Assembly: GCA_021372495.1 (NCBI GenBank) | Contig: JAJFUF010000026.1 | Span: 1 to 58,245, forward strand | From: Lysobacteraceae bacterium | GTDB taxonomy: Bacteria > Pseudomonadota > Gammaproteobacteria > Xanthomonadales > Rhodanobacteraceae | Length of the DNA stretch: 58,245 nucleotides | Direction: 5' to 3' | Shown here: one piece after another, positions 35,167 to 43,108 of the stretch | How the letters are laid out: each line of letters opens with the position of its first letter | Numbering within the stretch: position 1 is the first letter of the stretch | The notes under the pieces: model-generated | Database searches by the model: none | What the model was told of the DNA's origin: nothing | What the model saw: only the letters and a program-made list of their open reading frames with translations | Translations under genes and position numbers: made by a program

Positions 35167-35588
35167 TTTCCCGCCTCCGGCGGCGTGCGCGCCTGCGTGC
35201 GTGCCAGCGCCAGCGCGCCGACCAGCAGCGCCAGCGCCCCGCTCTGGAAGCAGTACAGCACCAGCGCCACCGCGCCCAGCGCGGCGGCCAGCGTCGCCGT
35301 GGCCGTGCGCCGCCGCAGCAGCGCCAGCGCGGCGGCGAGCAGGGCGGCCGTGCCGATCCAGCCGAGCGCGCTGACGCCCGGTGCGCCGCTCCACCAGGTG
35401 TCGGGGCCGCGCGTGAAGGCGAGCACTGCGGCATGGCGCAGGCTGCACCACCACGGGCCCGTGCCGGCATCGCAGCGATGCGCGACGTCGGCCGGTTCGA
35501 TCAGCGCGTAGCGCAGGACCATCGCCAGCGCGGCCGGCGCGACCACCAGCAGCCAGGGCACGAGACGTCGAAAATCGCGGGTGTGCAT
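35154..35588 (-). CDS. Hypothetical small membrane protein
   Basis: A 144-aa protein with four likely membrane helices: [20 protein letters not shown], a segment around [35 protein letters not shown] and [15 protein letters not shown] periplasmic loop between helices 1 and 2 has two cysteines ([20 protein letters not shown]) that could pair. No family recognised. It ends 8 bp from the end of the convergent GH17 gene, with its stop inside a dispersed repeat. Confidence 0.7.
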   Translation of the reverse strand: MHTRDFRRLVPWLLVVAPAALAMVLRYALIEPADVAHRCDAGTGPWWCSLRHAAVLAFTRGPDTWWSGAPGVSALGWIGTAALLAAALALLRRRTATATLAAALGAVALVLYCFQSGALALLVGALALARTQARTPPEAGKAAG

Positions 35589-35764
35589 CGGACGAACGGC
35601 AGCGGCGGAGCCGCGCAGTATGGCAGGTCCGGCTTCGCCGCATGGCCGCCACCCCGCAGCGTCCCGGAACCGCCCGTGCGGCCGGCACGGGCGTGGTGGT
35701 GTGCCCGGAACCCCCTTCGATGCCCATTTTTCGAGGCAAATCCCTTCTTTTTTTGCGCCATCGA

Positions 35765-35780
35765 TGTGACCTGTGGCACA
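35765..35780 (+). promoter_or_regulatory. Candidate CRP/Clp-type operator upstream of the TonB receptor
   Basis: TGTGACCTGTGGCACA has the form TGTGA-N6-xCACA, one mismatch from the CRP/Clp consensus half-sites. It lies 81 bp before the receptor ATG in an unusually AT-rich patch (TCTATTAAAAACTCGTTACA) that could hold the promoter. Seen in sequence; function untested. Confidence 0.45.
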
Positions 35781-35861
35781 TCTATTAAAAACTCGTTACA
35801 TTCGAACGGCGCCCATGCAGGCATCGGGCGTCCGTCGACCACTTTTCCCCCGGGGGATTCC

Positions 35862-38744
35862 ATGAGCATCAAGCTACGCCGCCGCTCGCTGGTTCTGGCA
35901 TTGCATGCCACCGGCCTGCTCGCGCTTCCGCTTTTCGCCGCGCCGGCCCTGGCGCAGGACCAGCAGCAGGCCACCAAGCTCGAGGTGATCGAGGTCACCG
36001 GTTCGCGCATCAAGGGCGCCGACATGGCGACCCAGGTGCCGGTGCTGACCATCGGCGCCGATGACATCGAAAAGGCCGGCCTGACCAGCGTCGGCGACAT
36101 CCTGCAGCAGCTGACCTCGTCCGGCTCGGCGCTGAACACCAAGTTCAACTCCGCCGGCAACTTCGGCTTCCCGCCGGACGGCAGCGGCGTCGGCTCCGGT
36201 TCCGCCACGCTGGACCTGCGCCACCTCGGCGCCAAGCGCGTGCTGATCCTGGTGGACGGCCTGCGCTGGGTGAACGAGAGCTCGGCCTCGGGCGTGTCCG
36301 CCGCGGTCGACCTGAACACCATCCCGGCCAGCATCATCGACCGCATCGAGATCCTGCAGGACGGCGCCTCCTCGCTGTACGGCTCCGACGCGATCGCGGG
36401 CGTGGTCAACATCATCACCAAGCGCTCGCAGAACGGCGCCGCCTTGAACATGTATGCCGGCGACTACACCAGCCTGAAGGGCGGCAAGAACATGTCCGGC
36501 GACGCCTCGTTCGGCGCCAAGGGCGACCGCTACGAGTTCTTCGTCGACTTCAGCCATGTCAAGCAGAACGAGGTCAGCGCCTCGGCGAGCAAGCAGGCCA
36601 GCGCGGAATGCGTGCCCGGCACCGGCCTCGACAACTGCAGCTCGGCGACGCCGACCGGCCGTTTCGTCTTCTTCGATCCCGCTGTCGGCGACTTCGTCAG
36701 CGTGACCCCGAACGGCGCGTTCCCGAACGGCGCCAGCTATCCGGCTGACTTCCATCCCTTCACGTCCGCGGATCGCTTCAACTTCGCGCCGTACAACCTG
36801 CTGATGACGCCGAGCGAGCGCAACGCGGTGTTCGCGCAGGCGCGCTACCACATCAACGACAACGTCACGTGGTACGTGAAGGGCCTGTACAACACGCGCA
36901 AGTCGCTGAACCAGGCTGCGCCCGAGCCGATCTTCCTCGGCCCCGGCGCCGGCACCGGCGGGCTCGCCGACACGGTTGGCGTGGACGTGACCAACCCGTA
37001 CAACCCGTTCGGCTTCACCCTCGATGCCGATCCCAACACCGGCAACCTGATCCTGATCGGCCGTCGCCCGGTCGAGGGCGGCCCGCGCCAGTACCGCCAG
37101 GACGTCGACACCTACTACTTCTCCACCGGCCTGGAAGGCTCGTTCGGGCTCGCCAGCCGCGACTACTACTGGGACGTCAACTTCTTCGACAGCACCAACA
37201 AGGCGACCCAGACCGTCAACGGCACCTACAACATCGCGCACATCCAGCGCGCGCTGGGCCCGCTGGCCGACTGCACCGGCAGTTGCGTGCCGCTGAACAT
37301 CTTCGGCGGCCCCGGCACGATCACGCCGGCGATGCTGCAGTACATCCAGTACATCGAGCACGACACCAGCGAGAACAAGCTGAAGGGCTGGACCGCCAAC
37401 TTGTCCGGCGAGCTGTTCGACCTGCCGGCCGGCGCGTTCTCGTTCGCCACCGGCTACGAGCACCGCAAGTACGACGGCTCCTACACGCCGGACGCGGTGG
37501 TGGTGGCGGGCGAATCCAACGGCGTGCCTTCGCTGCCGACCTCGGGCAGCTACTCGATCAACGAGTACTACCTCGAGCTGAACGCACCGCTGCTGAAGGA
37601 CATGCCCGGCTTCAAGGCGCTCGACCTGTCGGCGGCCACGCGCTATTCCGACTACTCGACGTTCGGCGGCACCACCAACAACAAGTTCGGCCTGCGTTGG
37701 CAGGTGTTCGACGACCTGACCCTGCGCAGCACCTGGGCGGAGGGCTTCCGTGCGCCGTCGATCGGCGAGCTGTTCGGCTCGCCGGCGCGCTTCGACGCCA
37801 CCCTGCAGGATCCCTGCTCGGCGCCGATCAGCAGTGCGGCGACTGCGGCCAACTGCGCGGCGCTGGGCGTGCCGGCCAGCTACACGCAGCCCAACCCGCA
37901 GATCTCGGTGCGCACCGGCGGCAACAGCAACCTGCAGCCGGAAACCTCGAAGAGCCTGACCTGGGGCGCGGTGTACAGCCCGGGCTGGGCGGAGAACACG
38001 GCGTGGTCGCAGAAGCTGGACGTCACGCTGGGCTACTACCGCATCAACGTCAAGGACGCGATCCAGGCGCTGGATGCGCAGACGCAGCTCAACCGCTGCG
38101 TGGATAGCGGCACCGATACCTCGATCTTCTGCCAGGGCATCCACCGCAACGCCACCGGCAACATCGACGGCTTCAACAACACCCTGCTGAACCTCGGCCG
38201 CATCGACACCAACGGCTGGGACTTCGGCGCGGTGTGGAAGGGCCCGCAGTGGAACTTCGGCCAGCTCACGGCGAACTGGCAGAGCTCCTACGTGTCGCAG
38301 TACGAGGCGAAGAGCAGCGCGGGCACGACCGAGCCGCGCACGGTGGGCATCGAGGTGACCGACAGCGCGATTCCGCGCCTGACCTCGGTCCTGGGCCTGG
38401 GCTGGAACCTCAATGCCTGGAGCGTGGACTACAAGCTGCGCTACATCAGCCCGCTCAAGGAGGACTGCGCCGCCGCGGCCGGTTATCCGATCTGCACCTT
38501 CCCGGACGAGATCGCGCCGAACCGTCCGGACGGTACGCATCGCCTCGGCGCGGTGACCTACCACGACGTGCGTGCGAGCTGGAAGGTCCCGACCAGCTTC
38601 GACCTGACCGTTTCCGCCGGCATCAACAACCTGTGGGGCAAGAACCCGCCGGTGTGCGTGTCGTGCTCGCTGAACGGCTACGACGCGTCGACCTACGACC
38701 TGTACGGCCGCTTCAGCTACGTCGAAGCCAGCCTGAAGTTCTGA
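35862..38744 (+). CDS. TonB-dependent outer membrane receptor
   Basis: A 960-aa receptor. A signal peptide ends ...APALAQ before [20 protein letters not shown], which contains a TonB-box-like segment. The plug domain follows ([60 protein letters not shown] then AGVVNIIT). The rest is a barrel ending in SYVEASLKF with a terminal Phe. The SxTLDLRxLGxxRTLVL-type plug is common in large Xanthomonadales receptors for carbohydrates or peptides; the substrate is unknown. No transporter or sigma/anti-sigma genes are adjacent. It ends in a strong terminator. Confidence 0.95.
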   Translation: MSIKLRRRSLVLALHATGLLALPLFAAPALAQDQQQATKLEVIEVTGSRIKGADMATQVPVLTIGADDIEKAGLTSVGDILQQLTSSGSALNTKFNSAGNFGFPPDGSGVGSGSATLDLRHLGAKRVLILVDGLRWVNESSASGVSAAVDLNTIPASIIDRIEILQDGASSLYGSDAIAGVVNIITKRSQNGAALNMYAGDYTSLKGGKNMSGDASFGAKGDRYEFFVDFSHVKQNEVSASASKQASAECVPGTGLDNCSSATPTGRFVFFDPAVGDFVSVTPNGAFPNGASYPADFHPFTSADRFNFAPYNLLMTPSERNAVFAQARYHINDNVTWYVKGLYNTRKSLNQAAPEPIFLGPGAGTGGLADTVGVDVTNPYNPFGFTLDADPNTGNLILIGRRPVEGGPRQYRQDVDTYYFSTGLEGSFGLASRDYYWDVNFFDSTNKATQTVNGTYNIAHIQRALGPLADCTGSCVPLNIFGGPGTITPAMLQYIQYIEHDTSENKLKGWTANLSGELFDLPAGAFSFATGYEHRKYDGSYTPDAVVVAGESNGVPSLPTSGSYSINEYYLELNAPLLKDMPGFKALDLSAATRYSDYSTFGGTTNNKFGLRWQVFDDLTLRSTWAEGFRAPSIGELFGSPARFDATLQDPCSAPISSAATAANCAALGVPASYTQPNPQISVRTGGNSNLQPETSKSLTWGAVYSPGWAENTAWSQKLDVTLGYYRINVKDAIQALDAQTQLNRCVDSGTDTSIFCQGIHRNATGNIDGFNNTLLNLGRIDTNGWDFGAVWKGPQWNFGQLTANWQSSYVSQYEAKSSAGTTEPRTVGIEVTDSAIPRLTSVLGLGWNLNAWSVDYKLRYISPLKEDCAAAAGYPICTFPDEIAPNRPDGTHRLGAVTYHDVRASWKVPTSFDLTVSAGINNLWGKNPPVCVSCSLNGYDASTYDLYGRFSYVEASLKF

Positions 38745-38772
38745 CGCGCGGTTCCGGCGTCATCGCGACACG

Positions 38773-38804
38773 AAAAGGGCCGCCTTCGGGCGGCCCTTTT
38801 TTTT
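38773..38804 (+). terminator. UUCG terminator of the TonB receptor gene
   Basis: A perfect 12-bp stem AAAAGGGCCGCC / GGCGGCCCTTTT with a TTCG tetraloop; the T tract totals eight T. The inserted element begins at the very next base, so the terminator is intact on the plus strand. Confidence 0.93.
38797..38804. repeat. Target site duplication, left copy (T8)
   Basis: TTTTTTTT directly left of the element, identical to 40855-40862. Eight bases is the duplication size of the IS1595 family. Confidence 0.8.
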
Positions 38805-38829
38805 GGCTATTATATACTTGACAAACCCA
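38805..38829 (+). repeat. Left terminal inverted repeat
   Basis: Starts GGCTATTATATACTTGACAA. It matches the reverse complement of the right end (GGCGATTATATACTTGACGA) with a 14-bp uninterrupted core ATTATATACTTGAC; 22 of 25 positions agree. Confidence 0.9.
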
Positions 38830-38869
38830 AATCGGACGGCTAACCTAGGCTCAAGTTAGGAGCTTAGCC

Positions 38870-39772
38870 ATGGCTGCCGATCTGTTCGCCCCGCATTTCC
38901 AAGACGCCGATAAGGCTCGCGCCTATCTGGAAGCGTTGCGCTGGCCGAACGGTCCGGTTTGTCCGCACTGCGGCTGCATCGGCGATCACTACGCCCTGAA
39001 GGGCAAGGCCCATCGTCCGGGCTTGTGGAAGTGCAAAGACTGCCGCAAGCAATTCAGCGTGACCGTGGGCACCGTGTTTGAGCGGAGCAAGATTCCGCTC
39101 AACAAGTGGCTTATGGCCGTGCATCTCATGTGTGCCAGCAAGAAAGCCATTAGCTCGCACCAGATCCATCGGATGCTGGGCGTCACCTATAAGTCCGCTT
39201 GGTTCATGACTCACCGCATCCGCGAAGCCATGAACAAAGAGCACGTTGGCCTGCTCGGCACTGGCGGCGGCACGGTTGAAGTGGACGAGACCTATTGGGG
39301 CAACAACGGGAAGCAGCGCAAAGGCGCGCGCGGCTACCAGCACAAGATGAAAGTCGTCTCACTAGTCGAGCGTGACGGCGAAAAGCGCAGCATGGTCGTC
39401 CCGGCTGTCACGGGTAAGACTCTGCGCGACGTGCTGAACAAGCATGTTTGCAAGTCGGCACACCTCATGACCGACGAGCATTCCGGCTACACCAAGGCTG
39501 GCCGCGAGTACGCTTCGCATGGCGTGACGCGGCACAGCGCCGGCCAGTACGTTGACGGCATCAATCACTCGAACACCGTCGAATCCAGTTTCAGCCTGTT
39601 GAAGCGCGGTCTCGTTGGTACGTTCCATCACGTTGGCGAGCAACACTTGCAACGGTACGTGGCGGAGTTCGATTACCGTTGGAACAATCGCAAAGTGTCA
39701 GACCGCGAGCGTTCCGATGCGCTGCTAGAGCAGGTGCATGGCAAGCGGCTCACCTACGCAAGGCCTCGCTAA
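38870..39772 (+). CDS. IS1595 family (ISXO2-like) transposase
   Basis: A 300-aa transposase, start chosen from the TTAGGAGC ribosome site 8 nt upstream. The N-terminal zinc ribbon is intact (VCPHCGCIGDHYALKG ... LWKCKDCRKQFSVTVGTVFE). A helix-turn-helix region follows (SSHQIHRMLGVTYKSAWFM). The ISXO2-like catalytic domain shows the first Asp in TVEVDETYWGNNGK, the second in AHLMTDEHSGY, and the third region INHSNTVESSFSLLKRG, then the family tail LQRYVAEFDYRWNNRK. It appears complete and functional. Confidence 0.96.
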   Translation: MAADLFAPHFQDADKARAYLEALRWPNGPVCPHCGCIGDHYALKGKAHRPGLWKCKDCRKQFSVTVGTVFERSKIPLNKWLMAVHLMCASKKAISSHQIHRMLGVTYKSAWFMTHRIREAMNKEHVGLLGTGGGTVEVDETYWGNNGKQRKGARGYQHKMKVVSLVERDGEKRSMVVPAVTGKTLRDVLNKHVCKSAHLMTDEHSGYTKAGREYASHGVTRHSAGQYVDGINHSNTVESSFSLLKRGLVGTFHHVGEQHLQRYVAEFDYRWNNRKVSDRERSDALLEQVHGKRLTYARPR

Positions 39773-39783
39773 GTGCAAGAAGT

Positions 39784-39810
39784 AAGAAGCCCGCATTAAG
39801 CGGGCTTCTT
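39784..39810. terminator. Bidirectional terminator between transposase and passenger genes
   Basis: An 11-bp stem AAGAAGCCCGC / GCGGGCTTCTT with loop ATTAA, 11 bp after the transposase stop. It overlaps the last codons (KKPA and stop) of the convergent 44-aa gene, so one hairpin can end both transcripts. Confidence 0.75.
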
Positions 39811-39930
39811 CTTGGTTGACTTTTGTGATCGCGGAGTTCGCTTGCCGTGAGGCTCTGGCGCCTTTTGCAGCATGCGCCTAAGTACCTCATCGAACTTGCT
39901 TTTCACTTCCTTGCCTCTTCGAGCACTCAT
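39796..39930 (-). CDS. Passenger gene: 44-aa very basic protein
   Basis: MSARRGKEVKSKFDEVLRRM, then LQKAPEPHGKRTPRSQKS and a TKKKPA tail. 15 Lys/Arg against 4 Asp/Glu gives a net charge near +11. A short amphipathic helix (FDEVLRRMLQK) precedes a disordered basic tail. Its ATG overlaps the stop of the 62-aa gene (ATGA), so it is probably translated by coupling. A longer frame exists upstream (to 40038) but would run through that gene and lacks a better start. Function unknown; nucleic-acid binding or a partner role for the acidic 62-aa protein is plausible. Confidence 0.65.
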   Translation of the reverse strand: MSARRGKEVKSKFDEVLRRMLQKAPEPHGKRTPRSQKSTKKKPA

Positions 39931-40115
39931 GCCGCAAGCAGCTGCTTTGACAGCGCGTACTCCTCCGCGGTGGACGAGAACCAAGAGATTCCCTTGACAT
40001 CGTCGCCCACTTCTTCCAGTTGCACTTGGATGGCCCAAGCAAGTTCTGCGGTCAATGTGTCCTTGATGGCAAGGAAGCCTGCGTGGTCAAGGGCACCACT
40101 ACTCATCTTGGCCAT
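39927..40115 (-). CDS. Passenger gene: 62-aa acidic protein
   Basis: MAKMSSGALDHAGFLAIKDT, then LTAELAWAIQVQLEEVGDD and a C-terminal helix ending SKQLLAA. Nine acidic against four basic residues. The ribosome site GAGGAG lies 9 nt upstream of the ATG, a strong signal. Two amphipathic helices are likely. No family recognised. It is the upstream member of an acidic/basic overlapping pair inside the insertion element. A regulatory or immunity-type role is only a guess. Confidence 0.65.
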   Translation of the reverse strand: MAKMSSGALDHAGFLAIKDTLTAELAWAIQVQLEEVGDDVKGISWFSSTAEEYALSKQLLAA

Positions 40116-40243
40116 GGCTTTTCTCTCCTCGGAGCCTGGACATGGTACTAGCCCGGCTGGGCTCTTAGGGTACTACCTACTTCTCAACGCGGCAAGCTTG
40201 ACAAACTGACGTTTTCGTAAGTTATTGAATATAAACGCATAAC

Positions 40244-40780
40244 TTACTTCTTTCTCACGACAATCCAGTTCCCATGAACGCCCACCTCATAGATGCCGGC
40301 AAACTTCTCATTCGCAACCAAGGCGGCTGTGACGGCGGTCAGGAACTCTTTATCTAGCGGCCAGCTCGCCCGAACCTTCAGTTCCGGACACGGGTATTCC
40401 ACATACGTCATGCCGAGGCAGCCTATGATTGCCGTCGCAGCTATCCAAGCAAGATCGAAAATGTTTGGTTCACGATCCGCGGCATCAAGCGACGGACGCA
40501 CAGTCACGTCCAACATCTTCAAATGCTGCCCGTTTGCATAAGTCACAACGATGAAAGCGTCTGCGTGGTCAGCGCCGTCCTTGACGACAGCACACAGCGC
40601 CCCGCCGCCGTCAGCGAACCCTTGGCCGTTCACAGCCTGCTCGCACTGCTTTAAGCGTCCCTCATAGTAGGAACTGCTTAGGTTCGCCGGGTTCGACGCA
40701 ATCTCGCTGCGCCAAGCCTGAGCAGTGGCATCAAACAAGCCCTTCCCGATATTCCCGTTGAAGCTATACGGCAGCGCCAT
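40244..40780 (-). CDS. Passenger gene: 178-aa protein of unknown function
   Basis: MALPYSFNGNIGKGLFDATA begins the protein; GGGAGG lies 6 nt upstream of the ATG. The sequence alternates strands and helices: DAFIVVTYANGQHLKMLDVT, then FDLAWIAATAIIGCLGMTYV, ELKVRASWPLDKEFLTAVTA and a final strand GVHGNWIVVRKK. The strand-helix-strand order with a hydrophobic central helix is reminiscent of a GNAT-type acetyltransferase, but no acetyl-CoA loop (Q/RxxGxG/A) is evident, so this is a weak suggestion. The central helix could instead be a membrane segment. A 9-bp inverted repeat (GTAAGTTAT) overlaps its stop. First gene of the passenger set. Confidence 0.7.
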   Translation of the reverse strand: MALPYSFNGNIGKGLFDATAQAWRSEIASNPANLSSSYYEGRLKQCEQAVNGQGFADGGGALCAVVKDGADHADAFIVVTYANGQHLKMLDVTVRPSLDAADREPNIFDLAWIAATAIIGCLGMTYVEYPCPELKVRASWPLDKEFLTAVTAALVANEKFAGIYEVGVHGNWIVVRKK

Positions 40781-40829
40781 GACGTACCTCCCTGTCTAGG
40801 AATAGCGCGCCAGACTACGTGTATGAGGC

Positions 40830-40854
40830 TTGGTTCGTCAAGTATATAATCGCC
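40830..40854 (-). repeat. Right terminal inverted repeat
   Basis: Reads, on the minus strand, GGCGATTATATACTTGACGA and onwards; partner of the left repeat at 38805-38829. Confidence 0.9.
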
Positions 40855-40862
40855 TTTTTTTT
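40855..40862. repeat. Target site duplication, right copy (T8)
   Basis: TTTTTTTT directly right of the element, then CCGCAACG; matches 38797-38804. Confidence 0.8.
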
Positions 40863-40882
40863 CCGCAACGCAGGCCGCGCCA

Positions 40883-41482
40883 TCAGCGGTGCTGGCGGTC
40901 GTGCTTCTGCCGGTAGATGCGCCGGCTGTCGCGGTTGTCGGCGTGCTGGATGCGCGCCTGCTCGCGTGCGCCGATGCGGCCGTCGGCGCCGGCACGGGCC
41001 TCGGCATGGCTGGCGTGCGCTTCGCGGCCTTCCAGGCGCGAGGTCTCGCGATTGGTCAGCGAGCCGTTGGCGAAGCCGTCATGGATGCGCCGCTGCTGGT
41101 CGAGATTGCGCTGCACGTCGGCCTGCATGCGCCGCGAGGAGGCCGAGCCCGGGTTGCCCGTCTGCGCGTCGTGTTTCTGGTCATGGATCGCCGCGCTCTC
41201 GCGGTTCTGTGCCCGCTGGACCTGCGCGCGATCCCTGGCGCTGAGCGAGCCGTCGCGCAGGTCGCGCTGCTCGACGCGGTCGACGTGAGCCTCGCCCTGT
41301 TCGAGCTTCGCGGCTTCCCGGGTGGTGAGCTGGCCGGACTGCAGGCCCCGTTCGATGCGCTGCTGCTGGTCGACGTCGCGCCGGGTTTCGCTGCCGGCGG
41401 TCTGCGCCTGTGCGGCGAGGACGAAGCCGAGGCCGGCGACGGCGAGTCCGAGCGCGCCGGCGTTGCGGGCAATGCGGTTCAT
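40883..41482 (-). CDS. Secreted protein with two internal repeats, function unknown
   Basis: A 199-aa protein with a clear signal peptide (MNRIARNAGALGLAVAGLGF, then VLAAQA). The mature part is highly charged and built from two similar units: QQQRIERGLQSGQLTTREAA then KLEQGEAH, and DQQRRIHDGFANGSLTNRET then SRLEGREAH. Each unit is followed by SARDRAQVQRAQNRESAAIH or its later counterpart GAREQARIQHADNRDSRRIY. It looks helical and periplasmic. Similar repeat proteins are common in Xanthomonadales. Its natural downstream terminator was separated from it by the inserted element. Confidence 0.85.
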   Translation of the reverse strand: MNRIARNAGALGLAVAGLGFVLAAQAQTAGSETRRDVDQQQRIERGLQSGQLTTREAAKLEQGEAHVDRVEQRDLRDGSLSARDRAQVQRAQNRESAAIHDQKHDAQTGNPGSASSRRMQADVQRNLDQQRRIHDGFANGSLTNRETSRLEGREAHASHAEARAGADGRIGAREQARIQHADNRDSRRIYRQKHDRQHR

Positions 41483-41579
41483 GCTGCGTCTCCCTGGTGT
41501 GTGCACGCCGCGACATGCGGCGCTCGCCCCCGCCACAACGCGGGGGCGGCACGCGGGTTGACGTCGCCGTGGGGACGGT

Positions 41580-42365
41580 TCAGGCGCGGGACAGCGCGAC
41601 CGGCACGCGCACCTCGGCGGCCAGCGGCAGGTGGTCGGAGAACGCGTCGGGCAGGGTCCACAGCCGCTCCACGCGCAGCGATTTCGAAACCAGGATGTGG
41701 TCGATCGCGCGGCGCGGGCGCCAGCTCGGGAAGGTCGGCGGGATCTCGGTCGGCGGCTCCAGCGCAGTGCGGCGGAACAGTTGGCGCATCTCGGCGCTGT
41801 CCGGGTCGCAGTTGAGGTCGCCCATCAGCAGCGCGTGCGGGCAGCCGTCCAGCAGTTCGGCGATGAAGCCGAGCTGGCGCGCGCGCGCCTGCGGCCCCAG
41901 CGACAGGTGCGCGATCACCACGGTCAGCGCGTCGAGGCCGTGGCCGAAGCGCGCCAGCAGCGCGCCGCGGCCGGGGATGCGGCCGGGCAGCGGATGGTCG
42001 AACACCTCGAGCGGCTCGAGCCGGCTGATCAGCCCGTTGGCGGAGTGCGCGAGGCGCACCATCGGCCGGTTCGGCTGGTGGCTCCAGTACGGCATGCCGG
42101 CGGTTTCGGCGAGATAGCGCGTCTGGTTGAGGAAGCCCGAGCGCAGGCTGCCGGCATCGGCTTCCTGCAGGCCGACCACGTCGAAGCCGGCGATCACGTC
42201 GGCGAGGCGGTCGAGGTTGTCGCGCTTGCCGCGCGCGGGCAGCACCTGCGCCCAGCTGCGGGTGAGGTAGTGGTGATAACCGTGCACGCTGGCCCCGGCC
42301 AGGATGTTGCAGCTGAGCACGCGCAGCGAGGTCGCCGCGCTGCGGCCGGAACGGGCGGAGTTCAT
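41580..42365 (-). CDS. Endonuclease/exonuclease/phosphatase family protein
   Basis: A 261-aa EEP-fold protein. Metal and catalytic motifs are present: LRVLSCNILAGA near the start, DVVGLQEADAGSLRSGF, VVIAHLSLGPQARARQL, the LLMGDLNCDPDS motif and a C-terminal AIDHILVS with SDHLPLAAEV. All are needed for phosphodiesterase chemistry, so it should be active; the substrate (DNA, lipid or sugar phosphate) is not readable. No signal peptide. Next to the tandem dsbA genes, an arrangement seen in relatives. Confidence 0.9.
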   Translation of the reverse strand: MNSARSGRSAATSLRVLSCNILAGASVHGYHHYLTRSWAQVLPARGKRDNLDRLADVIAGFDVVGLQEADAGSLRSGFLNQTRYLAETAGMPYWSHQPNRPMVRLAHSANGLISRLEPLEVFDHPLPGRIPGRGALLARFGHGLDALTVVIAHLSLGPQARARQLGFIAELLDGCPHALLMGDLNCDPDSAEMRQLFRRTALEPPTEIPPTFPSWRPRRAIDHILVSKSLRVERLWTLPDAFSDHLPLAAEVRVPVALSRA

Positions 42366-42411
42366 GCGCTCAGGGTAGGGGCGGGATCGTCCCCGGACAA
42401 GGCCGGGAAGG

Positions 42412-43089
42412 TCAGCCGCCGCGTTTTTTGCTGGCCAGTTCGCGCTGCACGAGCCACTGCGTGAGCTCGACCAGCTTGTCGAAGCTGTTGCCGGCGCTGC
42501 CGGCGTCGGCGCGGTACTTGCCGGCGACGATGATGGTCGGCGTGCCGCCGATGCCCCAAGTCTGTTCCAGCTTGACGTCGTGGGCCAGCCGCGCGTCGGT
42601 CTGCGGCGACTGCGCGAGCTCGAGGAAGCGCTGCGGCGCGACCATGTAGCGGCCGGCGTAGAAGCCGGCGAAATCCTGCAGGGTCGCGCCCTGCGGCGGG
42701 ATGCTCTGCGCCTGCCAGATGGCCTGGAACACGGCGTCGTGGCTGGCCTGCGCGAGGCCGAGCGCGTCGGCGGCGTAGAACGCGCGCGTGTACGGCTCCC
42801 ACATCGGCGAGAACGTCGCCGGCATCATGCGGAACGCCACGCCCGGCGGCAGTGCGGCGACCAGGCGGTCGACGTACGGCGCGAAATGCGCGCAGTGCGG
42901 GCAGGCGTAGGAGAACACCTCCACCACCTCGACCTTGCCGTCGCTGCCGGCCGGTTGCGCCGGATCGATGCGGAAGTAGTGCGTGCCTTCCACCCACGGC
43001 GCCGGCGCGGCGGCGGGCGCGTCGCCGCCCGCGCTGCAGGCGGTGGTCAGCAGCAGGCTGGCGAGCAGCAGGGCGAGACGCTTGGCCAT
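42412..43089 (-). CDS. dsbA: DsbA-family thiol:disulfide oxidoreductase (lipoprotein)
   Basis: A 225-aa oxidoreductase that puts disulfides into exported proteins. The active site is SYACPHCAHF (Cys63-x2-Cys66) and the cis-Pro loop is GGTPTIIV. The signal sequence has a lipobox-like LLLTTACSA, so it is probably anchored to a membrane by lipid. It is 19 bp downstream of a paralogue with CPAC in place of CPHC; the pair shares YFRIDPAQP and GKVEVVEVFSYACP. The different central dipeptides suggest different redox potentials. Confidence 0.93.
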   Translation of the reverse strand: MAKRLALLLASLLLTTACSAGGDAPAAAPAPWVEGTHYFRIDPAQPAGSDGKVEVVEVFSYACPHCAHFAPYVDRLVAALPPGVAFRMMPATFSPMWEPYTRAFYAADALGLAQASHDAVFQAIWQAQSIPPQGATLQDFAGFYAGRYMVAPQRFLELAQSPQTDARLAHDVKLEQTWGIGGTPTIIVAGKYRADAGSAGNSFDKLVELTQWLVQRELASKKRGG

Positions 43090-43108
43090 CGCGGGCTCCC
43101 GGGCGAGG

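Larger units (their letters stand above)
38805..40854 (+). mobile_element. IS1595-family element with three passenger genes (2,050 bp)
   Basis: The boundaries are defined by terminal inverted repeats and an 8-bp duplication of T on both sides. The element holds a 300-aa ISXO2-like transposase on the plus strand and, convergent to it, three minus-strand genes (40244-40780, 39927-40115, 39796-39930). GC is visibly lower than in the chromosome around it. The transposase is intact and the repeats match at 22 of 25 positions, so the insertion looks recent and possibly active. IS1595-type elements with passenger genes are known; the identity of these passengers is not recognised. Confidence 0.92.

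Noticed and set aside
39796..40038. An 80-aa version of the basic passenger protein
   Set aside because: The extra N-terminus would overlap the 62-aa gene without a ribosome site; the ATGA-coupled 44-aa form is better supported.
40217..40247. GTAAGTTAT inverted repeat as a terminator of the 178-aa passenger gene
   Set aside because: A 9-bp AT-rich stem with a 13-nt loop and no T run after it on the minus strand; too weak to list as a terminator.
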